Positions 15,901 to 22,067 of a stretch of DNA of 24,420 nt are shown in pieces. A model generated the notes under the pieces. It worked only from the letters and a program-made list of their open reading frames with translations. It did no database searches and was not told where the DNA came from. The DNA lies in IMG/VR virus record IMGVR_UViG_3300043544_000178, positions 1-24,420 of that record; one strand, given 5' to 3'. Position 1 is the first letter of the stretch; the number at the start of each line of letters is the position of its first letter. Both the position numbers and the translations under genes were made by a program. The DNA is from a virus.

Positions 15901-16198
15901 CGTCGCTGGCTGGATTTACAGTCCATCCTGAAGATAACCTTATAACTTTCAACATCTCAATAGAACTGCTGATCTCCTCATCAAGCATCATTTTGTTGAA
16001 AATATCAATTTTCCTTTTGCTAACGAGTTGGTCTGGCGTATAAGGGACTAACTTCATCCGCTTGTATATAGCGGACTCGTCAATCGCAAGCTCCGTTTCT
16101 AAGAAAGGCTCTTTCCCTTTAGTGTGAATAGGTTTTCTTTGCTGAATAACTTTGCCGACAAAATTGCCTAAATCTGCAAATTTTTTCAAAATGTCCAT
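12947..16198 (-). CDS. Portal-MuF fusion protein interrupted by an intein
   Basis: A 1083-residue precursor. Residues 1-430 resemble the Mu-like DUF935 portal (for example LDEEISSSIEMLKVIRLSSG, NVFGTSRIRTLYDLWFFK). A helical linker follows (about 470-590). Residues about 600-760 are a MuF-type minor head domain (TVIRTNINEAMNEGRKL, LDDRVRPNHACMDGRIYP, PPNGFN). The domain's closing CRC motif is split by a 329-residue intein (716-1044), so the spliced protein should be 754 residues. The portal ring is the DNA entry channel, and MuF proteins assist head assembly or DNA delivery. Fusion of the two in one gene is less common than separate genes. It starts 6 nt after the HExxE protein's stop codon and is followed by the protease gap. 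Confidence 0.92.
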   Translation of the reverse strand: MDILKKFADLGNFVGKVIQQRKPIHTKGKEPFLETELAIDESAIYKRMKLVPYTPDQLVSKRKIDIFNKMMLDEEISSSIEMLKVIRLSSGWTVNPASDDNIDKEVCEFIKWNLENVEGSFTDDLNEIMGALEMGISINELVLYEIPEGKYKGMIGLKAIKSKNPKYFNIYVDDFDNIMENGVVNISALDYGRQYPTDKFVIYSFNKRYENVFGTSRIRTLYDLWFFKQVVTKAWGIYLEKFGHPFTVISYPKTVDDVTKRYLMEVLRQIRLEMGILKPEDVKLDLIESSGGSSSMFLDTIRYINDQIRKTVLGQTLTRETTGVGSYSLGKVHFDILLFYEEQLGEDVATKAINNQIIKRLVDYNFDVSEYPKFEFNPLVQEDISAIIDKYYAGVREGIIKPIPEDEEKIREWLHLPKRKIEEETLVQLPASTQQKEVFTEKSEKIKKFQEKIFTGVVRRKFYKYEEKVDFAELKFTIENGVEKYTPRISEIIQNSVNTIISQIQKEKIIEEKKFDAINKIEFPDVNKVAEVFKNMFNDVLEEAIKQARREITKRFNEKVVRFQYDIDIRRLNLEEARRFFEQKAFHMADIEANYITEKVKTILMNSIKTGATIRDTIEAIQRELEPYYKRGLVEEEALRGYRLETVIRTNINEAMNEGRKLFFESPELEGYVVAYQYSAILDDRVRPNHACMDGRIYPITSPIWDIYTPPNGFNCFDELTEVYTSEGWKLFKELKGNEDFLTINPKTKTIEWQKAIRWYEDKYEGEMYHFNAWNFDLKCTPNHNLLVQKSWDRHQKRNNLKLINANQIADSDLFYRTSKWIGKNKEKYLGLMSAKTFARFIGYWLSEGNISKSNNNWIIKISQQQDKKYEIVEKLSEIKELLWVGKDAIYVKPLPVLVEYLQQFGRSFEKYVPAEIKEMTKDNIREFLDAYLLDDGYVSNDIKSYFTSSKKMADDLGELILKVGHCPSFSFEKRKSKEVKFKNGVYKLNTDIYYVRELESEYFIFHKKHLSVEQYKGFIYCVEVPKYHTIWVRRNGKTVWAGNCRCVLVPITQDEEWEESPPPPATCRPDIGFEKPGSVRRR
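13067..14053 (-). mobile_element. Intein with LAGLIDADG homing endonuclease
   Basis: A 329-residue intein in the portal-MuF gene. It begins with Cys (CFDELTEVYTSEGWKLFKEL, block A) and has the block B motif LKCTPNHN (Thr66, His69). Two LAGLIDADG-type helices follow, FIGYWLSEG (127-134) and FLDAYLLDDG (213-222), with acidic residues Glu133 and Asp221. It ends with a block F/G region FIYCVEVPKYHTIWV and NGKTVWAGN; the next extein residue is Cys. It sits exactly before the conserved CRC of the MuF domain. The residue before the terminal Asn is Gly instead of the usual His. Two LAGLIDADG motifs suggest a monomeric homing enzyme. Confidence 0.93.
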
Positions 16199-16204
16199 AT
16201 TGAC

Positions 16205-16639
16205 TTACCTTTTTCTCTCTTTCCTTGGTCCTGTCCTCGCTTCTACAAAAACACTTTGTATGAATTTATCATATAATTCCCAATTGTAGCCTAAATTCTC
16301 AATAAATTGCCTTTCTACAGCAAGCGCTATATTATGTGCTGCAACATATTTGTAATACATAGGAGATCTGAAATTATCCTTTTCAGTCAATTTGTCAACA
16401 TCTTTTGAATTCAATCCTGCAGATAAAATCAATAAATATTCTACAAATTCGTGTAAAAAGATTGCATTAATGAAATCCCGGTTTTTCAAATCATAACTGC
16501 AAATTTGTCTTCCATAATAATCGCCTACGTCATTGTGTCGCATTATTTTTTTTACTTTAAAACGTATTTTTCTTATATCAAAATTTTTCATACAATTAGA
16601 AAGTTTTACTAAGTGCGGCGGCAAAATCAACTTTTTCAT
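16205..16639 (-). CDS. Small HExxE protein, putative zincin-like metalloprotein
   Basis: A 144-residue protein between terminase and portal. The core is a helix AIFLHEFVEYLLILSAGL with His63, Glu64 and Glu67 (HExxE), followed by AAHNIALAVERQF with His102 and Glu109, and then LGYNWELYD. This 'HExxE ... HxxAxxxE ... W' layout resembles small phage proteins that look like metallopeptidases, though canonical HExxH is absent, so catalysis is uncertain. An upstream ATG at 16651 directly abuts GGAG; the ATG at 16639 has GAGG at a better distance and is preferred. It is the first gene after a possible promoter and may start the head transcript. Its partner protein is unknown. Confidence 0.75.
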   Translation of the reverse strand: MKKLILPPHLVKLSNCMKNFDIRKIRFKVKKIMRHNDVGDYYGRQICSYDLKNRDFINAIFLHEFVEYLLILSAGLNSKDVDKLTEKDNFRSPMYYKYVAAHNIALAVERQFIENLGYNWELYDKFIQSVFVEARTGPRKERKR

Positions 16640-16663
16640 TTCCTTCCTCATCTCCTTCTTTTT

Positions 16664-16692
16664 TTGATAAAATCACTTTTTTAAGTTCTCAA
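16664..16692 (-). promoter_or_regulatory. Possible sigma70-type promoter for the head genes
   Basis: Minus-strand TTGAGA (5 of 6 to consensus), 17-nt spacer, TATCAA (4 of 6), ending 25 nt before the preferred start of the HExxE gene. It lies in the 161-nt gap after the terminase gene. AT-rich DNA gives such matches by chance. Confidence 0.4.
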
Positions 16693-16776
16693 TTACCTTA
16701 AAATCTTTATTTTAGGCGCATTCTTTTGCGTTTTAACATGAGTTTTCCTATTACTTAATATTTTTTTTATTACTAC

Positions 16777-16805
16777 AAAAAGAAAACGCTTAAAATTGCC
16801 GTTTT
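16777..16805 (-). terminator. Weak terminator-like hairpin after the large terminase
   Basis: Minus-strand AAAACG / CGTTTT stem (6 bp, 11-nt loop), followed after a C by five T. It is short and AT-rich. With the promoter-like site downstream it marks a possible transcription boundary. Confidence 0.3.
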
Positions 16806-16812
16806 TTCATTT

Positions 16813-18432
16813 TTAAGTAAATTCAAAAAAGTGTGAACTTTCCAACTCAACGCCAGAAAATTGTATATCTTTTTCAAAAACAACATTTTCCTCAGGCTCT
16901 TGTATACACCAGTATGTTGCTCCTGCTAAAGCATCTGCAACGTCTTTACTTCCTTTAGGGGGGTGATCTACTTTTTCTTTCCTTTTTTCTAAATATCTCA
17001 ATTCTTTAATTAAATATTCTTCTGGGTTTTCTACACAAAAATTTATTTTTTCCCAGTTTATGTAAGGAAGGACAATTTTTCTATCGTAAATTAATTCTCT
17101 CAAGGTGTCGTATGGCTGAGGGTTTTTGTCAACAGATAAAAGTTCTACTTGGAGTCCTTGACTCTGTAATATTTGTATACTATCAATACTTTGGAATCCA
17201 TCATAAGATATTTTTTTAATGTTATAGCCTTTTTCTTTCAATTGCAAAATAATTTGTCGGACTTCGCTAAATTTTATAGGGTTTTGCTGGCTCCCTTGCA
17301 TTCTATAAATCAACAAAGGCTTAATAATATTATTTTCTTTGTAAACAGCACAAAGTCCGCAAGCATCGTTTGTTAGTCCTAAGTCTACGTGAATATATAT
17401 ATTTTTTTTAGTTTTTTCTAACTTATTCCATAAGATTTGTTCTTTTTCTACGGGATTTTTTAAGCTCTCAAGAATAACATTTTTTAACATTTCCGGGTTA
17501 GCCAGCCAAGGTCTAATAGTTTCTGTAGGGACTGCCAAAATATCTCTTTTGAAGACATCTGGGTTTTTTTCTGCCTCAACAAATAAACTTTTAGGGATTT
17601 TGTAGCCTTGCCAATCAACAAATTCCTCATTAACAAAAAACCACGGTTTTATTTCCCACAATTTCTTTCTAACTCCAAAGACATCAGGCCTATCTATTAA
17701 ACTTTCAATGTAATTATCAGGATAACTCGGGTTAGAGATTAAAACAATTTTCCAGTTATAGTTATTCCCATATCTATTGTTTAGCCGTTTTTCTAAAGTT
17801 TCAAACGTATCTTTCAAGTAGTCTTTTTCTTGTGTTTTTTCCCACCATGCTACTTCGTCCATAATAACTACTACGAGGTTATAGCCGAAAGGATTTGTTT
17901 CTTCAGAATTTCCAGGGATAATGAAGATATTTTTCTTAAACTCAAGTTCGCTTCTTTTTTCTGGGTTTGGCGGGCAGAAATTCTTAAACCAGAAAGAATT
18001 ATCAATTCTCGCTTTTATCTCGCTAAATACTACTTTTCTTGCTTGTAGTCCATTTTGGCTCATATTCATTATTGCAATATTACTACCTTCTGCCAAATTT
18101 AACACTTTTTGTGGGTTTTTAAAACACAACAATTTGTGAACTTCATAACTTGCAATAATAGAAGATAGATAACTTTTTCCACATCCGGGAGGCATTATAA
18201 AAACACCAATATGTTTCTTACTATCATAAAAAGAAATTAAAATATCTAAAATAGTATCCCAACATTCTTTCGCATTTAAATAAAACTCGCTTCTCACGAA
18301 CTCTTTAATATTTTTAGCTTGTCTATGTTCATATTCTGGATAGACATTGTGGTATATAGCATCTGCAATATTATATTTTTCAATTTCTGAAAGTTTTTCA
18401 AATTCCTTTGCAATTCTTTTTTTCCTACCCAT
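16813..18432 (-). CDS. terL: Terminase large subunit
   Basis: A 539-residue DNA-packaging motor. Walker A is PPGCGKS (residues 81-87) and Walker B is VVVIMDE (187-193) followed by VAWWE. The coupling motif region reads VLISNPS. The C-terminal RNase H-like nuclease shows IYIHVDLGLTNDACG (Asp350), KISYDGFQS (Asp411) and GSKDVADALAGATYW (Asp497, Asp500). The protein translocates DNA into the prohead through the portal and cuts concatemers. The ATG at 18432 overlaps the small terminase stop by 8 nt; a TTG at 18447 would add five residues and is less likely. Length is normal for the family. A gap with terminator-like and promoter-like sites follows. Confidence 0.95.
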   Translation of the reverse strand: MGRKKRIAKEFEKLSEIEKYNIADAIYHNVYPEYEHRQAKNIKEFVRSEFYLNAKECWDTILDILISFYDSKKHIGVFIMPPGCGKSYLSSIIASYEVHKLLCFKNPQKVLNLAEGSNIAIMNMSQNGLQARKVVFSEIKARIDNSFWFKNFCPPNPEKRSELEFKKNIFIIPGNSEETNPFGYNLVVVIMDEVAWWEKTQEKDYLKDTFETLEKRLNNRYGNNYNWKIVLISNPSYPDNYIESLIDRPDVFGVRKKLWEIKPWFFVNEEFVDWQGYKIPKSLFVEAEKNPDVFKRDILAVPTETIRPWLANPEMLKNVILESLKNPVEKEQILWNKLEKTKKNIYIHVDLGLTNDACGLCAVYKENNIIKPLLIYRMQGSQQNPIKFSEVRQIILQLKEKGYNIKKISYDGFQSIDSIQILQSQGLQVELLSVDKNPQPYDTLRELIYDRKIVLPYINWEKINFCVENPEEYLIKELRYLEKRKEKVDHPPKGSKDVADALAGATYWCIQEPEENVVFEKDIQFSGVELESSHFFEFT

Positions 18433-18847
18433 TGTTGTTTTTCTCAAAATCTTTTTCTAAGACATCTAAAATTTCTTTTGCAACTTTAGGATCAATATTT
18501 AGCATATTGTTAACATTTTGTTGAGAAATGACATTTACTTGGTTATCTGTAGTGCGGAATTCCGGATGCCTTGTTTTTAAAAAAAAGATGATAGCAGTGA
18601 GATTTCCTTCTCGTATTGCTATAAGAAGTTTAGATTTTGTGTAGTCAAGCAATTCTTTTTCAGCGTCTCTAATTTCTTTAGCGAGTTCCTGGTCTTTTTC
18701 AAGCCATTCAAAAGCGGTTTTTGGAGCAATACCTACTTCTCTTGCTGCACCGACAACAGTAAATTGTTTCCTATAAGCATCTATGAATTTTTTCTTTATT
18801 TCTAAGATTTGTTTTTGTTGCTTTTTTGTCGGCCTTCCTATTTTCAT
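18425..18847 (-). CDS. terS: Terminase small subunit
   Basis: A 140-residue protein. The N-terminus (GRPTKKQQKQ) leads into a helix-turn-helix: AYRKQFTVVGAAREVGIAPK with the recognition helix TAFEWLEKD. The middle has the common small-terminase pattern LIAIREGNLTAIIFFLKTRH, and the C-terminus is polar and charged, as expected for the oligomerisation and large-subunit contact part. It recognises phage DNA for packaging. Its start lies one base after the end of the glycosyltransferase-like gene and no ribosome-binding site is visible, so translation is probably coupled. Its 3' end overlaps the large terminase start. Confidence 0.88.
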   Translation of the reverse strand: MKIGRPTKKQQKQILEIKKKFIDAYRKQFTVVGAAREVGIAPKTAFEWLEKDQELAKEIRDAEKELLDYTKSKLLIAIREGNLTAIIFFLKTRHPEFRTTDNQVNVISQQNVNNMLNIDPKVAKEILDVLEKDFEKNNNG

Positions 18848-18848
18848 A

Positions 18849-19787
18849 TTAAATCAATAAAGGTTCAATGTGTTCTTTTACTTGTTTTTCAAGTTCAATG
18901 AAGTCATTTTTTACATTCTCAAGCCATTTTTTTTGTTTTTGTAGTGCTTCAGAATAATTTAAAGTTTTTATTTTATTTGCCAAATCTTCTTTATTATCTA
19001 CAATAAAATCACTGATATCAATTCCGTATCTATTAAAAGTATTAATGCAATTTTTATCAAAGAGTAAGACGGTATCGTAGCTTAAAGCTTCATAAAATCT
19101 ATTTGCAGGGAAATTATAACATTTGTGAGTGAAGGGGTCTTCAATATATAACGAATATTTGAATAACCTGAGTTCACTATTTTTCACACCTAATCTTATT
19201 TTGCTTATAATTTTCAAGTTATTTCCGCATAGCTTTTTTAGTTTACTGATATGTTTTTTATGGAAAGATAGAATTATATTTGGGTTGTTGGTAAAATATT
19301 TTTGAAAATACGGAATTCTAAAAATTCTAAAAGTTCCATAATATATCACATTGTATTTTTTTTCGTCAACAAAAGAGCAATTGAAATCGTAATAAGACAA
19401 ACAATTGACATTTATTACTATTCTTTTTTTGTAATATCTTTTAATTTTTTCAAATTCGTAGTTAGTAATAAGCAAATCAATAGGTCGGGTTTTAAAAATT
19501 TTTTGAAAATCTGAACTTTCTGACAAATTGTATTCGTTAAAAAACCTAATTATTTTTGCTTCAGGGTGTCTTTGTATAAATTTTGCTTTTTCAGTAATAT
19601 TACTTAATTGCCCAAAACCGTAAGGAATAAATATAACATTAATTTTTTTATCATCAAAAAAAGACATTTGTTCAACTGTCTCAATAGTAATAAAATCATA
19701 TTTTTCTCGCAAATAATTAACGAAATAATTGAAAGCCGAAAGAGTATCTCCTGATCTCAATTTCAGAATAAGATTTATTTTCCCCAT
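18849..19787 (-). CDS. Glycosyltransferase-like protein (GT-B fold)
   Basis: A 312-residue protein with two apparent Rossmann-like halves. The N-terminal half has alternating strands (INVIFIPYGFG, KIIRFFNEYNLSES, IDLLITNYEF). The linker is INVNCLSYY. The C-terminal half starts YNVIYYGTFRIFRIPYFQKY and contains the nucleotide-sugar type element FPANRFYEALSYDTVLLF (226-243), followed by IVDNKEDLANKI. This is the layout of family 1/4-like glycosyltransferases and of uncharacterised phage relatives. The acceptor could be phage DNA or a virion protein. It overlaps the ParB-like gene by 13 nt and lies one base before the small terminase, so it is co-expressed with packaging genes. No DxD motif is expected in this fold. 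I am moderately sure of the fold, not of the substrate. Confidence 0.65.
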   Translation of the reverse strand: MGKINLILKLRSGDTLSAFNYFVNYLREKYDFITIETVEQMSFFDDKKINVIFIPYGFGQLSNITEKAKFIQRHPEAKIIRFFNEYNLSESSDFQKIFKTRPIDLLITNYEFEKIKRYYKKRIVINVNCLSYYDFNCSFVDEKKYNVIYYGTFRIFRIPYFQKYFTNNPNIILSFHKKHISKLKKLCGNNLKIISKIRLGVKNSELRLFKYSLYIEDPFTHKCYNFPANRFYEALSYDTVLLFDKNCINTFNRYGIDISDFIVDNKEDLANKIKTLNYSEALQKQKKWLENVKNDFIELEKQVKEHIEPLLI

Positions 19788-20314
19788 ATTTTTATGAACT
19801 CTTCATATTTTACTCGTCTTTTTTTAATTTTCAAAATTTCTATAACTTTTTGCATTTCTTCTTCTGATTTGCATACGATTGATACATTATATGTATTTTG
19901 CAATTCGTTCAAATCAATGAATTTTATATCATCTACTTTTATATTTGCAATTGTTGACAAGTCAAAGCCAACATTTTTTAACAAATCTTCATCAAAGTTG
20001 GCGAGCAAATCAAAATCCCATTCACCTAAATTTTTATTTAATCTCAAATTTAATTCTTTTTCTTTTTCAATATCCGGAATGTTTACGTAAATAACAGGAA
20101 CTTCTTTATAACCTAAATCTTTCAAAATTTTCAATCTAAAATGTCCTCCTATGACTATATTTTTCCTATTTTCCGCTGAATTAACAATGAGAGGATCTAC
20201 TACGCCAAATTTGAGGATACTTTTTTTCAAATCTTCGTATTCTTTTTTTGTAGCCTTCCTGGGGTTGTATTCTGAAGGTTTCAAATCGTCAATATTTACA
20301 TATGTAATCTCCAT
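19775..20314 (-). CDS. ParB/sulfiredoxin-like domain protein
   Basis: A 179-residue protein starting MEITYVNIDDLKPSEYNPR, the classic ParB N-terminal box, followed by LKKSILKFGVVDPLIVN and NIVIGGHFRLKIL (the GxxR motif, Gly57-Arg60), then EVPVIYVNIPD and LNKNLGEWDFDLLANF. Phage proteins of this type occur beside terminase and DNA-modification genes and may act as nucleases, NTP-binding regulators or modification partners. A TTG at 20344 would extend it by ten residues; the ATG at 20314 is preferred because the ParB box starts there. It has no partition partner (ParA) nearby. It heads a coupled set with the glycosyltransferase-like and terminase genes. Confidence 0.85.
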   Translation of the reverse strand: MEITYVNIDDLKPSEYNPRKATKKEYEDLKKSILKFGVVDPLIVNSAENRKNIVIGGHFRLKILKDLGYKEVPVIYVNIPDIEKEKELNLRLNKNLGEWDFDLLANFDEDLLKNVGFDLSTIANIKVDDIKFIDLNELQNTYNVSIVCKSEEEMQKVIEILKIKKRRVKYEEFIKIWGK

Positions 20315-20373
20315 AACAAAATAAATTTTGGAAAAAAAAGACAAAAATATGGTTTTAAGATTGTTCAGGAAAT

Positions 20374-20401
20374 GCTATAAAATAGAGTGGGGAAAAATCA
20401 A
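20374..20401 (-). promoter_or_regulatory. Possible promoter before the ParB/terminase operon
   Basis: Minus-strand TTGATT, 16-nt spacer, TATAGC, in the gap after the ribbon-helix-helix gene. Each box matches 4 of 6 positions. Position is sensible; sequence support is weak. Confidence 0.25.
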
Positions 20402-20420
20402 GGGTTAAGAAATAAAAAAA

Positions 20421-20681
20421 TTATTTCACAAAATTATTTTCAAGTCCTCTGATTCTTTTCACATATTTTTCAAATTCTCTTTGTTTAAGGTCAATGAACT
20501 TCTTTTCTGCAATTTTCTTGTCAAGATCGCCGTTGATTTCCCGCGCAAACTCAATGAGGTAATTAACAACATCAGTTCTACTAAGGTTGACTTTGAATTC
20601 TTTTTCAAACTTTTTGATAAAAGCATCTACCCAGCTTAGATTTTCTTCTTCAATTAATACAGTTAAAACTTTTTTTTCCAT
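20421..20681 (-). CDS. Ribbon-helix-helix DNA-binding protein, putative regulator
   Basis: An 86-residue protein with an N-terminal strand (KKVLTVLIEEE) followed by two helices (LSWVDAFIKKFEKEF and SRTDVVNYLIEFAREI), the pattern of CopG/Arc-like ribbon-helix-helix regulators. The strand residues would contact DNA in a dimer. The C-terminal 35 residues are a charged helix of unknown role. It begins at a TAAAATG junction with the 54-residue gene and ends before a gap with a promoter-like site, so it could control the ParB/terminase operon. This is inferred from pattern and position. Confidence 0.68.
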   Translation of the reverse strand: MEKKVLTVLIEEENLSWVDAFIKKFEKEFKVNLSRTDVVNYLIEFAREINGDLDKKIAEKKFIDLKQREFEKYVKRIRGLENNFVK

Positions 20682-20682
20682 T

Positions 20683-20847
20683 TTACTTTGTTTTTCTCCT
20701 TTCCAGATACATTAGATAAAATTTTTCCCTTCTTTTTTTTAATTCTTCAATTCTTTTTTCTTTTTCTTTGTTTTGCTGCAATTTTTTCAACAAGTCATAA
20801 AATGAAAAAATAAAAGCTATAACACCTACAAATAATAAGAATTTCAT
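20683..20847 (-). CDS. 54-residue membrane-anchored coiled-coil protein
   Basis: A short gene between the CxxC protein and the ribbon-helix-helix gene. The product begins with a membrane helix (MKFLLFVGVIAFIFSFYDLL) and continues as a very basic/acidic helix (EKEKRIEELKKRREKF). The start shares an ATGA overlap with the preceding stop codon and its stop is one base from the next start (TAAAATG), so it fits the gap exactly. No family recognised. Confidence 0.65.
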   Translation of the reverse strand: MKFLLFVGVIAFIFSFYDLLKKLQQNKEKEKRIEELKKRREKFYLMYLERRKTK

Positions 20848-21056
20848 TCTATCCACCCTTCCTTTCTCAAAATTTCCCCTACTTTATCTGTCATTTCATA
20901 CAATTCTGAAAGTTTTCTTTCTGGGAAGTATTTTTTTAAGAGTTCAAAAATTTTGTCTTCAAATTCTAAAATATATTCCTCTTCCGGAGTTAACGGCGGG
21001 GTGATAGGGCAATTATGACACATATACGTGAAACAATTATCACATTTTATCTTCAT
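20844..21056 (-). CDS. Small zinc-binding-type protein
   Basis: A 70-residue protein starting MKIKCDNCFTYMCHNCP: four cysteines (5, 8, 13, 16) in C-x2-C-x4-C-x2-C spacing, suitable for one zinc ion. The rest is helical and acidic (PPLTPEEEYILEFEDKIFEL). AGGAGG with good spacing precedes the ATG, and it lies 18 nt after the helicase loader. The function is unknown; a small DNA- or protein-binding accessory to replication is possible. Confidence 0.72.
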   Translation of the reverse strand: MKIKCDNCFTYMCHNCPITPPLTPEEEYILEFEDKIFELLKKYFPERKLSELYEMTDKVGEILRKEGWIE

Positions 21057-21074
21057 TTTTCCACCTCCTTTCTT

Positions 21075-21737
21075 TCATAACTGGAAAATATAATCTGCAA
21101 TATCTTCAATTCTTCTTGTTATTGAAGCGCCATAGATAGAATTGATTTTTTCAAAATTCATAATTGAAGTCAAAACTAACTTTGTTTTGTAGTTCAAAAT
21201 GCAGTCAAAAAAGTAAAAAAGTTGCTCTAAATAGATGTCAGAAGTTATTGCTTTACCGAAGTCGTCTATAAAAATCATTTTCATTATTCTCTCTTTTATT
21301 TTTGTTATAAAGAAGCTTCCATTTTCGTATGTGCGGTCAAGCAATATATTTTTTAATTCAACATCATTCAACCAAATAACAGACTCATAAGGAAGTAAAT
21401 AATTATAAATGATATGACAATATAAAGAAGATGCGAGGAAAGTTTTCCCTGTTCTCACATTACCCAGCAAAACATAGCTTTTAAATGGCTCTGACAACAT
21501 TCTATTTACTGCTTTTACTTGATTAGGGCGCGGGATAACTTTTTGTAATTCGTTTGATGCTAATTCTCCAATTTGCAAAAATAATACTTTCTGTAATTTG
21601 CATTTACAAGGTTTTACAATTTGATTATTTACTACAATATACCCACTATCACCGCAAGTTTTACATTCCGGTTCACAAAAAATTACACTTTTTTCCAACT
21701 CATTCAATATTTTTTGTAATTTTGTAGTCTGTTCCAT
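21075..21737 (-). CDS. DnaC/DnaI-like helicase loader (AAA+ ATPase)
   Basis: A 220-residue protein. The N-terminal part holds a cysteine cluster (Cys21, 25, 28, 44, 46 in FCEPECKTCGDSGY and KPCKCK), like the zinc domain of DnaI-type loaders. The AAA+ core has Walker A GNVRTGKT (92-99), Walker B MIFIDDFG (154-161), a sensor-1-like LVLTS (187-191) and a candidate arginine finger in SITRRIED (Arg208/209). Such loaders place the replicative helicase on the origin. The start at 21737 has GGAG 11 nt upstream; an ATG at 21782 lies deep in the preceding gene and is rejected. The 5' end overlaps that gene by 38 nt, and no helicase or primase is within the window. Confidence 0.85.
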   Translation of the reverse strand: MEQTTKLQKILNELEKSVIFCEPECKTCGDSGYIVVNNQIVKPCKCKLQKVLFLQIGELASNELQKVIPRPNQVKAVNRMLSEPFKSYVLLGNVRTGKTFLASSLYCHIIYNYLLPYESVIWLNDVELKNILLDRTYENGSFFITKIKERIMKMIFIDDFGKAITSDIYLEQLFYFFDCILNYKTKLVLTSIMNFEKINSIYGASITRRIEDIADYIFQL

Positions 21738-22050
21738 CGTGATATTTTCTCCTTTCTTTTTCTCTCTGTTGAATCTCTTCATTCAATTGTTTCCATTGGA
21801 TTCTTTTTACGTTTGAATTCAACCAATTGTAAATGAATCTGTAATAATCTTTTTTCCTTCTTTTCGGATTAAGGTCTAACCATAGTTCCATTTTTAATAG
21901 TTCCTTCACAACGTTTACACCATATTGTTTTTGATATAAATTATAAATTTTCTCTGCGAATCCTCCTTTTTCTTGTATGTTTTTGAAATATTGTATAGCT
22001 TGTAAACATTCATAAATTTTTCTAATTTCTTCATAATCTTTTTCATCCAT
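21700..22050 (-). CDS. Phage replication-associated protein
   Basis: A 116-residue helical protein. Its second half has KMELWLDLNPKRRKKDYYRF followed by IYNWLNSNVKR, a pattern common at the end of phage replication proteins that work with a DnaC-like loader. The N-terminus is helical with no clear DNA-binding motif. AGGAGG lies 8 nt before the ATG at 22050, so the in-frame ATG at 22074 is not used. It overlaps the helicase loader gene, consistent with a joint role in replication initiation. The exact activity is not known. Confidence 0.65.
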   Translation of the reverse strand: MDEKDYEEIRKIYECLQAIQYFKNIQEKGGFAEKIYNLYQKQYGVNVVKELLKMELWLDLNPKRRKKDYYRFIYNWLNSNVKRIQWKQLNEEIQQREKERRKYHDGTDYKITKNIE

Positions 22051-22058
22051 TTTTCTTA

Positions 22059-22064
22059 CCTCCT
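22059..22064 (-). promoter_or_regulatory. Ribosome-binding site deciding the 22050 start
   Basis: AGGAGG, 8 nt before the ATG at 22050. The surrounding sequence GAAAGGAGGTAAGAAAAA is repeated on the opposite strand near 12809. Confidence 0.75.
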
Positions 22065-22067
22065 TTC

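Noticed and set aside
16697-16745. A ten-codon, very basic frame (MLKRKRMRLK) in the terminase/HExxE gap
   Set aside because: It is too short to support without conservation, although an AGGA lies upstream.
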